Shown: positions 31,734-39,972 of the stretch, one piece after another
How the letters are laid out: the number at the start of each line of letters is the position of its first letter
How positions within the stretch are numbered: position 1 is the first letter of the stretch
Source of the DNA: Fimbriimonadaceae bacterium
Lineage (GTDB): Bacteria; Armatimonadota; Fimbriimonadia; Fimbriimonadales; Fimbriimonadaceae
Length of the DNA: 64,000 nt
Reading direction: 5' to 3'
NCBI GenBank assembly: GCA_019638775.1
Contig: JAHBTD010000001.1
Span: 248,001 to 312,000, forward strand
Program-made: the position numbers and the translations under genes
Notes under the pieces: generated by a model
Seen by the model: only the letters and a program-made list of their open reading frames with translations
Database searches by the model: none
What the model was told of the DNA's origin: nothing

Positions 31734-32933
31734 ATGCTAACAGCCCTGCTCACTGCACTAGCATTGAACGGAAATGGCTTTCCCCAGTCTGAGGGACTTT
31801 TGCTCGTTCCAGCGAGGAGTACTCAAACACTGTACTTCAAGGAGTTCAAGACTCGCGATTATTCACCTGACCGGCTTTCTATTGAGCTTGAAGACGTTGC
31901 CTTGGTTCAATGGAACAACATTGTTCTGAGCTGGAATGTAGAGCGTGACACCGATGCGACAATCAAGTTTGAGGTCAGACCTGTATTCTGGGATCAGCGC
32001 GGCCCTTATTTCACGCTGGGCACATGGAGTTTGAAGGGGGTGCGTGAGAGTACGAACGGCCAATCGAACACTTTCGGCAAAGTGCAAACGGACATCTTGG
32101 TGCTTAACGAGGCGGTCAGAAAAATCGACATACGAATCACGTCGGATAGACCTCTCCTCGCTGCAAACGGGCATCCCTTGATCAAGTCTCTATTTGTCAG
32201 CGCCGTCGATTCAAGAACACCAACTCCAGTCCCACAGACTTCGGAAGAGTTCATAAGTAGATATATGAGCCCTGAATCGAGCAAGCCGGGAACAGCCCTA
32301 AGGAAGGGCGACCCAATTTTCATCACTTCTGCTGGACCTATGACTTTTGAGGTTACTTTTCGGGAAGCATGGGGCAAGCTCCTTCTTGTCCCCCAGCGCT
32401 GCCAAGGCGACTACCCCAACGGCAGCGCCATTTGCAGCCCAACTGCAACATCCATGATCCTCGCTTACTGGGCAAATAAGCTGAACCGTCCAGAGTTGGA
32501 TGAGGGTGTCGAAAGAGTTTGCGCGGCCGTCAACGACCCGAATTGGCCGGGCACCGGAAATTGGCCCTTTAACACTGCTTATGCCGGGAGCTTCCCAGGA
32601 ATGCGAGGCTTGGTTGCTCGGCTTGAGAGCAGCGCAACCCTTGAACAACTGATCGCCAAAGGCATCCCGGTCGCATGCTCTGTGAGTTACGATCTTCTGA
32701 AAGGTAAGGATAAGCAGGGCAAGAAGGACGGACACCTCGTCGTCTGTGTCGGCTTCACAAAGAACGGCGATCCCATTTTCAATGACCCCGGCAAGCGAAT
32801 CGTGCGCCAAACCTACGACCGTTGGGCGTTCGAGCGAGCATGGGCTACATCGAATCGTACAACTTATCTCATTTTTCCTGAGTCGCATGACTCAGTCATT
32901 AGGCTCATCAGTAACAGGTATTCGGGACCCTAG
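31734..32933 (+). CDS. Secreted C39-like (papain-fold) peptidase family protein
   Basis: 399 aa. A hydrophobic N-terminus (MLTALLTALALNG) may be a short signal peptide. Residues about 20-200 form a beta-rich domain of unknown type. The C-terminal half is a peptidase C39-like domain: VPQRCQGDYPNGSAICSPTATSM with candidate nucleophile C234, DGHLVVCVGF with H334, and PIFNDPG with N350/D351. These give a Cys-His-Asp/Asn arrangement, so catalysis is plausible. The domain resembles stand-alone C39_2 proteins rather than bacteriocin exporters, as no ABC or membrane region follows. Located just upstream of an export operon, separated by 61 bp. Confidence 0.85.
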   Translation: MLTALLTALALNGNGFPQSEGLLLVPARSTQTLYFKEFKTRDYSPDRLSIELEDVALVQWNNIVLSWNVERDTDATIKFEVRPVFWDQRGPYFTLGTWSLKGVRESTNGQSNTFGKVQTDILVLNEAVRKIDIRITSDRPLLAANGHPLIKSLFVSAVDSRTPTPVPQTSEEFISRYMSPESSKPGTALRKGDPIFITSAGPMTFEVTFREAWGKLLLVPQRCQGDYPNGSAICSPTATSMILAYWANKLNRPELDEGVERVCAAVNDPNWPGTGNWPFNTAYAGSFPGMRGLVARLESSATLEQLIAKGIPVACSVSYDLLKGKDKQGKKDGHLVVCVGFTKNGDPIFNDPGKRIVRQTYDRWAFERAWATSNRTTYLIFPESHDSVIRLISNRYSGP

Positions 32934-32994
32934 CCTCAAACTGTCCCACATGCCCTACCGCCCCAAGCCGTAATCTCGGATACTGGGTTCGCTT

Positions 32995-34641
32995 ATGAAA
33001 AAGGTCGCCGTTGTCCTTCTCATCGTCGTTGTGGTCATCTGTGGAATTGGGGGATACATGGTGAAGACCATGGGCGCAGCCCAAAAAGCAGCGGCTGAAG
33101 CGAAGAAGGGAGTCATCAAAGTTGAACGCGGTGAGATCCTCCGCAAGGTCGTCGAAACCGGAACTGCCGATGCCGTGAAGGCTGTGGAGGTCCGCAGCAG
33201 GGCTACAGGCCGACTTCTCAAGATGTATGTCCAAGAGGGCGATATCGTCAAGCAAGGCCAGCTCATCGCCGAGATTGACCCCCAAGAGACTCAGCTTCGC
33301 GTCGATCAGGACAACGCCACGCTGTCAGGGGCGCGCAGTTCTATCGCCAGACAGGATATTGAGATAGAGCAGCGTCGGATTACGGCAAAGGCGGCCTACG
33401 ATACCGCTGTTGCTCGCCTTGCTCAACTTCAAAATGAACTTGTTGCCCAGCCCAAACTCACAAGTGCTGCGATCCGACAGGCAAAGGCAAATTTGGACTC
33501 GGCGAAGCAGGGCCACGATCTTCTTCTCAAGTCAACTCAACCCAATGCTCGCACAGAAGCCCAGCGGGCGCTCACCGAAGCTAAAGCAACTTTCGACACC
33601 TCCGAGCAGGAATACAAGCGCATCGAAGAGCTGGTTAAGCTGGGATACGTTGCCGGACAGCGGCTCGACACAGCCCGCCAAGAGATCGCCATCGCACGGG
33701 TACGGCTACGATCTGCTCAGGATCAATTGGACCGCCTCGACGAGCAGCAAAAGATTGAGCGATCTCGATCCGAAGAATCGATCCGGCAAGCGCAGGCCGA
33801 ATATGACCGCGCAGTGGTCAACAGCATTCAAGATGTCAACAAGAAGCGAGACGTTGAGCAGGCCCAAGCTGAAGTTGCCCGCGCCAAAGCAGGTCTACGT
33901 GACGTCGAGGCCATGCAGCAGTCCAAGAAGGAAACGGCAGCCAACCTGACTCGGCTTAGCAGTGTCCTTCAGGATAGCCAGCGTCAGCTTAACGAAACAA
34001 AGATTATCGCTCCGGTGGATGGCGTTGTCGCCAAGCGCTATCTTGAGATCGGCGATCTCGTTACGGGCCTCAGCGGGTTCTCCCAAGGAACGGCGATCTT
34101 CCGCATCGAAGACCGCGACTCGATGCGAGTCCGCTTGGAGATCAACGAAATCGACACCGCCCGACTCAAGGTCGGAATGGAGGCCATCGTCACTGTTGAC
34201 GCCCTCCCCGAGAAGACCTTCAAGGGCACCGTCAAGCGTATCGCTCCTGCCAGTACAAGCCTCGCTGCTGCAGGGCAAGGTGGAGCGGCAGCTAGCGCCG
34301 ATGCGGTGGTGAAGTACGAGGTTGAGGTCTGGCTGGCCAATAGTGACAGCGCGCTCCGATCCGGAATGTCAGCCAAGTGCACGATGGAAGTTCTCCGACG
34401 CGATAATGTCCTGCGCCTGCCCGCCGAATACGTTGGCAAGGATAAAGAAGGTTCGTTCGTCATGCTCAAGGGCACAGGCAAAGATGCCAAGCCTAAACGT
34501 ACTCCGGTGCAAACTGGCGCTTCGAGTGGAGCCTACATCGAGATTTTGAGCGGGGTCTCTGAAGGAGCCGAAGTCGATCGGCCCAAGTTCACTGGTCCAG
34601 AACGACAAGGATTTATGCAGGCGGGTGGAGACGGCGAATAA
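32995..34641 (+). CDS. Membrane fusion protein (HlyD/MacA type), long coiled coil
   Basis: 548 aa. A single N-terminal membrane anchor (KVAVVLLIVVVVICGIGGYMV) is followed by a biotinyl-lipoyl half-motif (EVRSRATGRLLKMYVQEGDIVKQGQLIAEIDP). A very long alpha-helical hairpin spans about residues 110-335, rich in Ala/Gln/Glu/Arg. The lipoyl motif is completed (IIAPVDGVVAKRYLEIGDLVTG), then a beta-barrel and proximal domain follow. Longer than MacA (about 370 aa) because of the extended hairpin. Its stop shares one base with the start of the downstream permease (TAATG). Expected to link an inner-membrane permease to an outer-membrane factor. Confidence 0.92.
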   Translation: MKKVAVVLLIVVVVICGIGGYMVKTMGAAQKAAAEAKKGVIKVERGEILRKVVETGTADAVKAVEVRSRATGRLLKMYVQEGDIVKQGQLIAEIDPQETQLRVDQDNATLSGARSSIARQDIEIEQRRITAKAAYDTAVARLAQLQNELVAQPKLTSAAIRQAKANLDSAKQGHDLLLKSTQPNARTEAQRALTEAKATFDTSEQEYKRIEELVKLGYVAGQRLDTARQEIAIARVRLRSAQDQLDRLDEQQKIERSRSEESIRQAQAEYDRAVVNSIQDVNKKRDVEQAQAEVARAKAGLRDVEAMQQSKKETAANLTRLSSVLQDSQRQLNETKIIAPVDGVVAKRYLEIGDLVTGLSGFSQGTAIFRIEDRDSMRVRLEINEIDTARLKVGMEAIVTVDALPEKTFKGTVKRIAPASTSLAAAGQGGAAASADAVVKYEVEVWLANSDSALRSGMSAKCTMEVLRRDNVLRLPAEYVGKDKEGSFVMLKGTGKDAKPKRTPVQTGASSGAYIEILSGVSEGAEVDRPKFTGPERQGFMQAGGDGE

Positions 34642-35867
34642 TGGGCTTGTGGCAATCGTTTCTCGTTGCCCTCGACATGCTTCGGACGCATAAGCTGCGT
34701 GCGTTGCTCACTATGCTCGGCGTTATCATCGGCGTCTTTTCCGTGACCATCATCGTCATGATCTCGAACGGATTCCAAGCCTACATGAACGGACAGTTCA
34801 ACCAGTTTGGAGCCGACACCATCTATCTCTTCTTCGATCCCGGCCGACAGCGCGGACAGTCGCTGGGCAGCATTGACGGACTGCGGATGGACGATGTCAC
34901 CTATTTGCGCGAGCGAATCCCGGCGCTTGATATCATCTCTCCGATGACGGATGGCGGAAAGCTGGAAGCATCTCACGAAGGCGAAAGCCTGGACAAAGCG
35001 GCGCTCAAGGGTGTTGACGAGTACTACCTGGAGATGAGCAACTATGAAATCACCCAGGGTCGCTCGATCAACAAAGCCGATCTCGAAAACCTTGCAAACG
35101 TCTGTGTCATCGGCGACGAAACCAAGAATCGGCTCTTCAAGGCGGAAAACCCGCTAGGCAAGATCATTACGTTCCGAGGTCTATCGGTAGAAGTCGTTGG
35201 CGTGATGAAGAAGCACAGCGCCTTTGGCGACAGCAACGAATTCGATGTCCTCGTGCCGCTGAGCACCTTTCAAAAGAAATGGTCGGGCGATGACCGGGTC
35301 ATGTTCATCAGCATGCGCCCGAAGGAGGGTGAGAAGGTCAAAGTCGTTATGGATCGAGTTTGGGAGGCGATGATGGCACGCTCAAACAATAAGCGTCTTT
35401 ACCGCCTCGACTCGAACGAATCGGTTCTTCAAGTTCTCAACGGCATCTTCGGAATGGCTGGCATCATGCTTGCCGGAATCGCGGCGCTTTCACTGCTCGT
35501 AGGTGGCATCGGCATCATGAACATCATGCTGGTTTCCGTCACCGAGCGCACCAAGGAGATCGGCCTGCGCAAGGCCATCGGCGCGCGCAGCGGCACCGTC
35601 CTCAGCCAGTTCCTCGTCGAATCGGCGACTCTTAGCTTGGTCGGTGGAATTATCGGCATGACCTTCGCGTGGATTTTTGGGCAATTGGTGCAGATCCTCA
35701 CCGCGTCGTTGAAGTTTCCAACCGAAGAGGGCTTAGCCACGCCCTTCCCCATTACGGCCGCCATCGGGGCTGCTATTTTCTCAGCTTTTATCGGCGTCGT
35801 TTTTGGCCTGTATCCCGCTTATCGTGCATCGAGACTTTCACCCATTGACGCGTTGCGGACGGAGTAG
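34641..35867 (+). CDS. ABC transporter permease, MacB/FtsX type (copy 1)
   Basis: 408 aa. Topology is MacB-like: TM1 near residues 20-40 (LLTMLGVIIGVFSVTIIVMI), a periplasmic MacB_PCD domain of about 220 residues, then three C-terminal helices with the family signature LVGGIGIMNIMLVSVTERTKEIGLRKAIGAR and GVVFGLYPAYRASRLSPIDALRTE. There is no nucleotide-binding domain. Paralogous to the 36135-37364 gene, with a near-identical N-terminus and signature loop. Part of an MFP-permease-small protein-permease-small protein operon. Confidence 0.93.
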   Translation: MGLWQSFLVALDMLRTHKLRALLTMLGVIIGVFSVTIIVMISNGFQAYMNGQFNQFGADTIYLFFDPGRQRGQSLGSIDGLRMDDVTYLRERIPALDIISPMTDGGKLEASHEGESLDKAALKGVDEYYLEMSNYEITQGRSINKADLENLANVCVIGDETKNRLFKAENPLGKIITFRGLSVEVVGVMKKHSAFGDSNEFDVLVPLSTFQKKWSGDDRVMFISMRPKEGEKVKVVMDRVWEAMMARSNNKRLYRLDSNESVLQVLNGIFGMAGIMLAGIAALSLLVGGIGIMNIMLVSVTERTKEIGLRKAIGARSGTVLSQFLVESATLSLVGGIIGMTFAWIFGQLVQILTASLKFPTEEGLATPFPITAAIGAAIFSAFIGVVFGLYPAYRASRLSPIDALRTE

Positions 35868-35870
35868 ACC

Positions 35871-36122
35871 ATGGCAGATTATCCGCATCAACCGTGTAGC
35901 CGTGCCTTGTGGGAAAACTGGGTCGAAGAAAATGTCGACCTAATTCTAAAGGCAAACCTACCGCTTGTCGCCGTCTCAAGCCTGGACGAATGGAGTGAGT
36001 TTTGCAAGGGGCTCACCGGACAAACCACGCCCTGCGAAATGGTCAAGAGCTGGAACACCAGCAAAGACCAAATCGCCGCCGTGCGGCAACTGATGGAACG
36101 AACACCGGAGGGCTGGTTCTAG
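35871..36122 (+). CDS. Small hypothetical protein between two ABC permeases
   Basis: 83 aa, starts 3 bp after the first permease stop and ends 12 bp before the second permease. Soluble, Trp-rich (ALWENWVEENVD, LDEWSEFCKG, EGWF), two Cys besides one near the N-terminus, no signal. I do not recognise the family. Tight packing between paralogous permeases argues it is a real member of the transport operon, possibly a cytoplasmic accessory. Confidence 0.75.
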   Translation: MADYPHQPCSRALWENWVEENVDLILKANLPLVAVSSLDEWSEFCKGLTGQTTPCEMVKSWNTSKDQIAAVRQLMERTPEGWF

Positions 36123-36134
36123 CCGAACAACATC

Positions 36135-37364
36135 ATGGGACTTTGGCAATCGTTTCTGATCGCGCTCGGAATGCTCCGCCTGCACAAGCTGAGAGCCTTC
36201 CTGACCATGCTCGGCGTTATCATCGGCGTCTTTTCTGTGACGATCATCATCATGATCTCAAACGGGTTCCAATACTACGTCACTTACGAATTCAAGAAAC
36301 TCGGCGCAGACACCATCTTTGTGAGCTACGACGGAGGACGGCGCAGTCAGGGCGGACCGTTTAGCGGAATTGCCGGACTGCGCGACGAGGACCTCCAATA
36401 TCTCAAGGACCAGGTCCCTTCCATCGACATCCTCGCACCGATGCTCATGGTCCCCAGCCAGAAGGTTCTCTACGAAGATCGCACGCTCGATAATCCGAGG
36501 ATTTTTGCCTCGGACGACAACTTCCATATCCTCAACAGACTTACGCTCATCAAAGGCAGACATATCTCCGAAACGGACATCCGCAATCGTGCCAACGTTT
36601 GCGTGATCGGAGAGGAGGTCATCACTAGGCTTGGGCTCGGCGATAATCCCCTTGGCAAGCTCATCAGTTTTAAGGGCATCACCCTTGAGGTCGTTGGCGT
36701 GTACAAGCGCTTCGACATGATGGGGCAGACCAACGCTCGCGACGTCCTCGTCCCCATCACCACCGCCCAAGATAAATGGCTGGGCGGCCGCTACTACAGC
36801 ATGATCTCGTTCAAACCCAAGCCCGGTTACACCGTCGAAGAGACGATGGACCGAACTTGGGAAGCGCTCATGCGCCGATCCGACAATCGCAAAATCTACC
36901 GACTCGATTCACGCGAGTCGATCATGAATATTCTTGGGGGTGTTGTTGGAGCTGCCGGTGTCATCCTGGCGTTGGTTGCCGCCCTTTCGCTGCTCGTCGG
37001 TGGCATCGGCATCATGAACATCATGCTGGTCTCCGTCACCGAGCGCACAAAAGAGGTTGGCCTGCGCAAGGCCGTCGGCGCCAAAAGCGGTGCCGTTCTA
37101 ACCCAGTTCTTGGTCGAATCGGCGACGCTTAGCCTTGTCGGCGGACTGATCGGGATGTTCGGAGCGTGGATGCTGGGGAACTTGGTCACACTGATGACCA
37201 TCGCCAATAAGTGGCCTTCCGAGAGCGGCCTTGCCATGCCTTTCCCGGTTGTTGCCGGTATCGCGGCGGCGGCGTTCTCTGCGCTCATCGGGGTTGTCTT
37301 TGGCTTGTATCCTGCCATTCGTGCGGCTAAGCTGAGCCCGATCGAAGCGCTCAGGACGGACTAA
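36135..37364 (+). CDS. ABC transporter permease, MacB/FtsX type (copy 2)
   Basis: 409 aa, paralogue of the 34641 gene: MGLWQSFLIALGMLRLHKLRAFLTMLGVIIGVFSVTI at the N-terminus, a periplasmic MacB_PCD domain, then LLVGGIGIMNIMLVSVTERTKEVGLRKAVGA and GLYPAIRAAKLSPIEALRTD. The periplasmic domains of the two copies differ much more than the membrane parts, suggesting a heterodimeric permease. No ATPase domain. It is followed 3 bp later by a helical accessory gene. Confidence 0.93.
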   Translation: MGLWQSFLIALGMLRLHKLRAFLTMLGVIIGVFSVTIIIMISNGFQYYVTYEFKKLGADTIFVSYDGGRRSQGGPFSGIAGLRDEDLQYLKDQVPSIDILAPMLMVPSQKVLYEDRTLDNPRIFASDDNFHILNRLTLIKGRHISETDIRNRANVCVIGEEVITRLGLGDNPLGKLISFKGITLEVVGVYKRFDMMGQTNARDVLVPITTAQDKWLGGRYYSMISFKPKPGYTVEETMDRTWEALMRRSDNRKIYRLDSRESIMNILGGVVGAAGVILALVAALSLLVGGIGIMNIMLVSVTERTKEVGLRKAVGAKSGAVLTQFLVESATLSLVGGLIGMFGAWMLGNLVTLMTIANKWPSESGLAMPFPVVAGIAAAAFSALIGVVFGLYPAIRAAKLSPIEALRTD

Positions 37365-37367
37365 GTT

Positions 37368-37883
37368 ATGGGCGGTAAAGTCCCGCGTCGATACCGTTTC
37401 CTTCCCGCGACAAGATTGCTCGCCATCATCATTCGATTGCAAGAAGCTGACGAGCTCACAGAACTCGAAAAGTACAAACTCAACGCGCTTAAACTTGAGC
37501 AGGGTATTCGCCTACAGCAAAAAGAAGAAAAGCTCGAACAGCGGATTCGACGGCGATATCGGCCTTACTTGAAGTCAAACGTCTTGCGGCGCGCCGAAGA
37601 GATCGGCATCATGTCCGATGATCCTGTCTATCGACTGCTCGGCGAGCTTGCCAACAAACACTATCTCCTCGCCCGGAAGTACCTCACAGCGGCCCAGCGG
37701 ATCGACTCGGCCAACGCACGGATTCAACTTGAGGCCGCCCAGATCCAACTGGACACCCTACTCATGCCTTCAGAGGTTGATTTACGGCTTTATGACGCGA
37801 CAACCATGATGCTCAAAATCCTGGAGCGGTCTGAGCCAAAGCAGAAAAGCCAGACACAACAGTCCGACGAAAAGCCCGAATGA
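37368..37883 (+). CDS. Hypothetical helical protein ending the export operon
   Basis: 171 aa, begins 3 bp after the second permease stop. Strongly helical and charged, with a coiled-coil-like stretch (ADELTELEKYKLNALKLEQGIRLQQKEEKLEQRIRRR is the region, about residues 26-62) and a second helical block (KYLTAAQRIDSANARIQLEAAQIQL). The C-terminal tail is Gln/Lys/Ser-rich. No signal peptide or membrane helix. Not recognised. Position suggests a cytoplasmic partner of the permeases. Ends 24 bp before the convergent tRNA-Met. Confidence 0.75.
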   Translation: MGGKVPRRYRFLPATRLLAIIIRLQEADELTELEKYKLNALKLEQGIRLQQKEEKLEQRIRRRYRPYLKSNVLRRAEEIGIMSDDPVYRLLGELANKHYLLARKYLTAAQRIDSANARIQLEAAQIQLDTLLMPSEVDLRLYDATTMMLKILERSEPKQKSQTQQSDEKPE

Positions 37884-37907
37884 GCCGTCAACGATGAAAA
37901 GTGGATT

Positions 37908-37982
37908 TGGTAGCGGCGAGTGGATTTGAACCACCGACCTAACGGGTATGAACCGTGTGCTCTACCACTGAGCTACGCCGCC
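37908..37982 (-). tRNA. tRNA with CAT anticodon (probably elongator tRNA-Met)
   Basis: Cloverleaf on the minus strand: acceptor GGCGGCG/CGCCGCT (G1-U72 wobble), D arm GCTC/GAGC, anticodon loop TTCATAC (CAT complementary to 37948-37950), five-base variable loop, T arm GGTGG TTCAAAT CCACT, CCA encoded. The anticodon stem CACGG/CCGTT has a C-U mismatch at 27-43 and lacks the three G-C pairs of initiator tRNA, so it is not the initiator. tRNA-Ile2 (lysidine-modified CAT) cannot be excluded by eye. Confidence 0.93.
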
Positions 37983-37997
37983 ATCCAGGGAACTGAT

Positions 37998-38027
37998 ATT
38001 ATGCGTCGATTTTAGTATCGGTTGCAA
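37998..38027 (-). promoter_or_regulatory. Promoter of the CAT-anticodon tRNA
   Basis: On the minus strand TTGCAA (38027-38022), 18-bp spacer, CATAAT (38003-37998), about 16 bp before the tRNA 5' end. It uses the same TTGCAA -35 hexamer as the tRNA-Gly promoter. Confidence 0.65.
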
Positions 38028-38035
38028 GGGTCCCG

Positions 38036-38132
38036 ATGGTCAGCGGTCGGACATCAGATGTCAGCTATCAGCGGTTAGCTATCAGCAATCAGCAATCCCA
38101 AATCCCCAATCCAAAATCCAAAACCAAAATTC
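38036..38132. repeat. 7-bp tandem repeat array (about 14 degenerate units)
   Basis: Phase-consistent heptamers run from ATGGTCA through GCGGTCG, GACATCA, GATGTCA, GCTATCA, GCGGTTA, GCTATCA, GCAATCA, GCAATCC, CAAATCC, CCAATCC, AAAATCC to AAATTCC. The array drifts from G-rich to A-rich units and ends exactly against the stop codon of the minus-strand permease gene (38133-38135). Confidence 0.8.
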
Positions 38133-38987
38133 CTACGGCTTGCCCAACCCCGCAGGCGCCTGGTTCCGCCCAAGCAGTCCTGCCAAGGCAACTACCGTCA
38201 CCAAATACGGCAAGGATTGCCAAAACTCGGGAGGCGGCTCCAAGCCCGCAATCTTGATCCCTTGCAGATTGATCTGGAGGGCCTGAAAAAACCCAAAGGC
38301 AACACACGCTATCAACGTTGGAATAGGTCGCCATCCGGAGATCACGAGGGCAGCAAGCGCGATAAATCCACGACCCGCCGTCATTCCGTCGCTAAAAACG
38401 CGCGTTGTGCTCACCATCAGCGTTCCTGCCAACCCACACAAAACACCAGTTGCCAGCAACGCCATCAGCCGAACTCGGACTGCTGAAACTCCCATTTGCC
38501 GAGCCTTGTCTGGGTCATTCCCCAGCGCGAGCAGACGAAGCCCACCGCGTGACCGCTGCACATAAAGCAGACACAGAAGTGGGAGCAAGAACGCCAGCGC
38601 GTCGTACATTGCCACTGGCATGATCGGCACCTTCGCGGCGAACGATTCATCCATGAATGTGCTGGCCAAGAAGTTGGTCCCCCCAAAGGCGATGATGTTT
38701 ACCGCCATGCCGCTCACCACATGATCGACGCTGTAGGTTTGGGTAAGCAGGTAGTGCAGGAGCGACATCACAACCGCTGCGCCGATCCCGGCCAGCAGAC
38801 CGAACATTGCACTTCCTGAGCTCAAGCCGACTATCGCAGCCAGACACGCTGCCGAGAGCATCTTTCCCTCAAGCGCGATGTTGATGATGCCGCTGCGCTC
38901 GCTGAAGAATCCGCCCAAAGCAGCAAGGATTAAGGGTGCGCTTAGGGTGATCGTGCTCCCCAACAAGGCGATGAGAAGATCAATCAT
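38133..38987 (-). CDS. ABC transporter permease, nucleoside/BMP type (NupQ/YufQ-like)
   Basis: 284 aa, about eight transmembrane helices. RbsC-like branched family: begins LLIALLGSTITLSAPLILAALGGFFSERSGIINIALEGKML, the typical opening (SERSGVINIALEG) of the second permease of purine-nucleoside/BMP importers. VSTTRVFSDGMTAGRGFIALAALVISGWRP is the conserved core. Overlaps the upstream permease by 8 bp. With the next two genes it forms an import complex whose lipoprotein receptor is missing from this locus. Confidence 0.93.
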   Translation of the reverse strand: MIDLLIALLGSTITLSAPLILAALGGFFSERSGIINIALEGKMLSAACLAAIVGLSSGSAMFGLLAGIGAAVVMSLLHYLLTQTYSVDHVVSGMAVNIIAFGGTNFLASTFMDESFAAKVPIMPVAMYDALAFLLPLLCLLYVQRSRGGLRLLALGNDPDKARQMGVSAVRVRLMALLATGVLCGLAGTLMVSTTRVFSDGMTAGRGFIALAALVISGWRPIPTLIACVAFGFFQALQINLQGIKIAGLEPPPEFWQSLPYLVTVVALAGLLGRNQAPAGLGKP

Positions 38988-39972
38988 GACGCACCTGCTT
39001 TCGATAGCGAATGACGGCGTAGACGATAATCAGCACCCCCAAAACAACACCGGTAATCCCCTTCGGAACACCTTCAACTTGCAAGGCGGTTGAACCCTTC
39101 GACAAAGCTCCAAAGAGAAATGCCGAAGGGATGAGCCCGATCGGTGTGCCTCCGGCAAGAAGCGCGACTCCGAGAGCCTCGAACCCATATCCCGATGAGA
39201 AATTGGCATAGAAGCGACCTTCAAAGGCGAGTACTTGACAAGCCCCCGCCAGTCCGCCGAGCGCACCTGAGACCGCCATCGCCCGTGCGGTCACCCGCTT
39301 CACGTTCACCCCGGCAAACTCAGCGGCTCGAGCCTTCGCACCGGTGAGCCTTAGCTCAAATCCCGCGACCGTTCGCTTGAACCAAATCCCGAACCCCAGC
39401 AGAATCGCCAACGCCAAAAGGAGGGCTAAATTGACCTGTGGCTCTGACCATACATTGCCTAATCGGGTTCCTTCGGACAACGTTGCCGTCGTCGCGCTCT
39501 GCTGGCCTTCCTGCTTGAGCGGTCCGGCTGTGAGATATTGTGTGAGCCGGAAAGCAACTTCGTTCAACATGATCGTCGTAATGACCTCGTGCCCGCCTCG
39601 GTATGCCTTGATCCAACCTGCTGGATACGCCCAAATAGCTCCGGCAACGCAGCCCGAAATAAGCGCCAACACTATGCCGATCCAACCTGGAATTGCCAAT
39701 CCGACACAGGTCGCTGCGCCTGCCCCCGCCAAGAGCTGACCCTCTACGCCGATGTTAAACAGACCCGCCTGCAGACCGATGAACACGGCAAGTCCGGCGA
39801 TGAGCAACGGAGTCATCTCTCTTAGAGTTCCGCTCACGGCATTGGAGCTTCCTAGACTTCCCTTGAACAGAGCCTGTACCGCTGCGATTGGAGAAACGCC
39901 GGTTAGCCACACGGCCCCAAGAAGCAGCAAGAACGATCCCAGGATGAGGAGCGGAATCTTGAAGCGGCTCAT
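38980..39972 (-). CDS. ABC transporter permease, nucleoside/BMP type (NupP/YufP-like)
   Basis: 330 aa, multi-pass. Conserved segments are LREMTPLLIAGLAVFIGLQAGLFNIGVEGQLLAGA, GGHEVITTIMLNEVAFRLTQYL and GYGFEALGVALLAGGTPIGL, which mark the first permease of the BMP-dependent nucleoside importer family. ATG 39972 overlaps the ATPase stop by 4 bp (ATGA), so it is tightly coupled to both neighbours. Confidence 0.93.
   Translation of the reverse strand: MSRFKIPLLILGSFLLLLGAVWLTGVSPIAAVQALFKGSLGSSNAVSGTLREMTPLLIAGLAVFIGLQAGLFNIGVEGQLLAGAGAATCVGLAIPGWIGIVLALISGCVAGAIWAYPAGWIKAYRGGHEVITTIMLNEVAFRLTQYLTAGPLKQEGQQSATTATLSEGTRLGNVWSEPQVNLALLLALAILLGFGIWFKRTVAGFELRLTGAKARAAEFAGVNVKRVTARAMAVSGALGGLAGACQVLAFEGRFYANFSSGYGFEALGVALLAGGTPIGLIPSAFLFGALSKGSTALQVEGVPKGITGVVLGVLIIVYAVIRYRKQVRHD

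Noticed and set aside
37908-37982. Initiator tRNA-fMet
   Set aside because: It has the CAT anticodon but lacks the three G-C pairs of the anticodon stem and the unpaired C1-A72 end of initiators.
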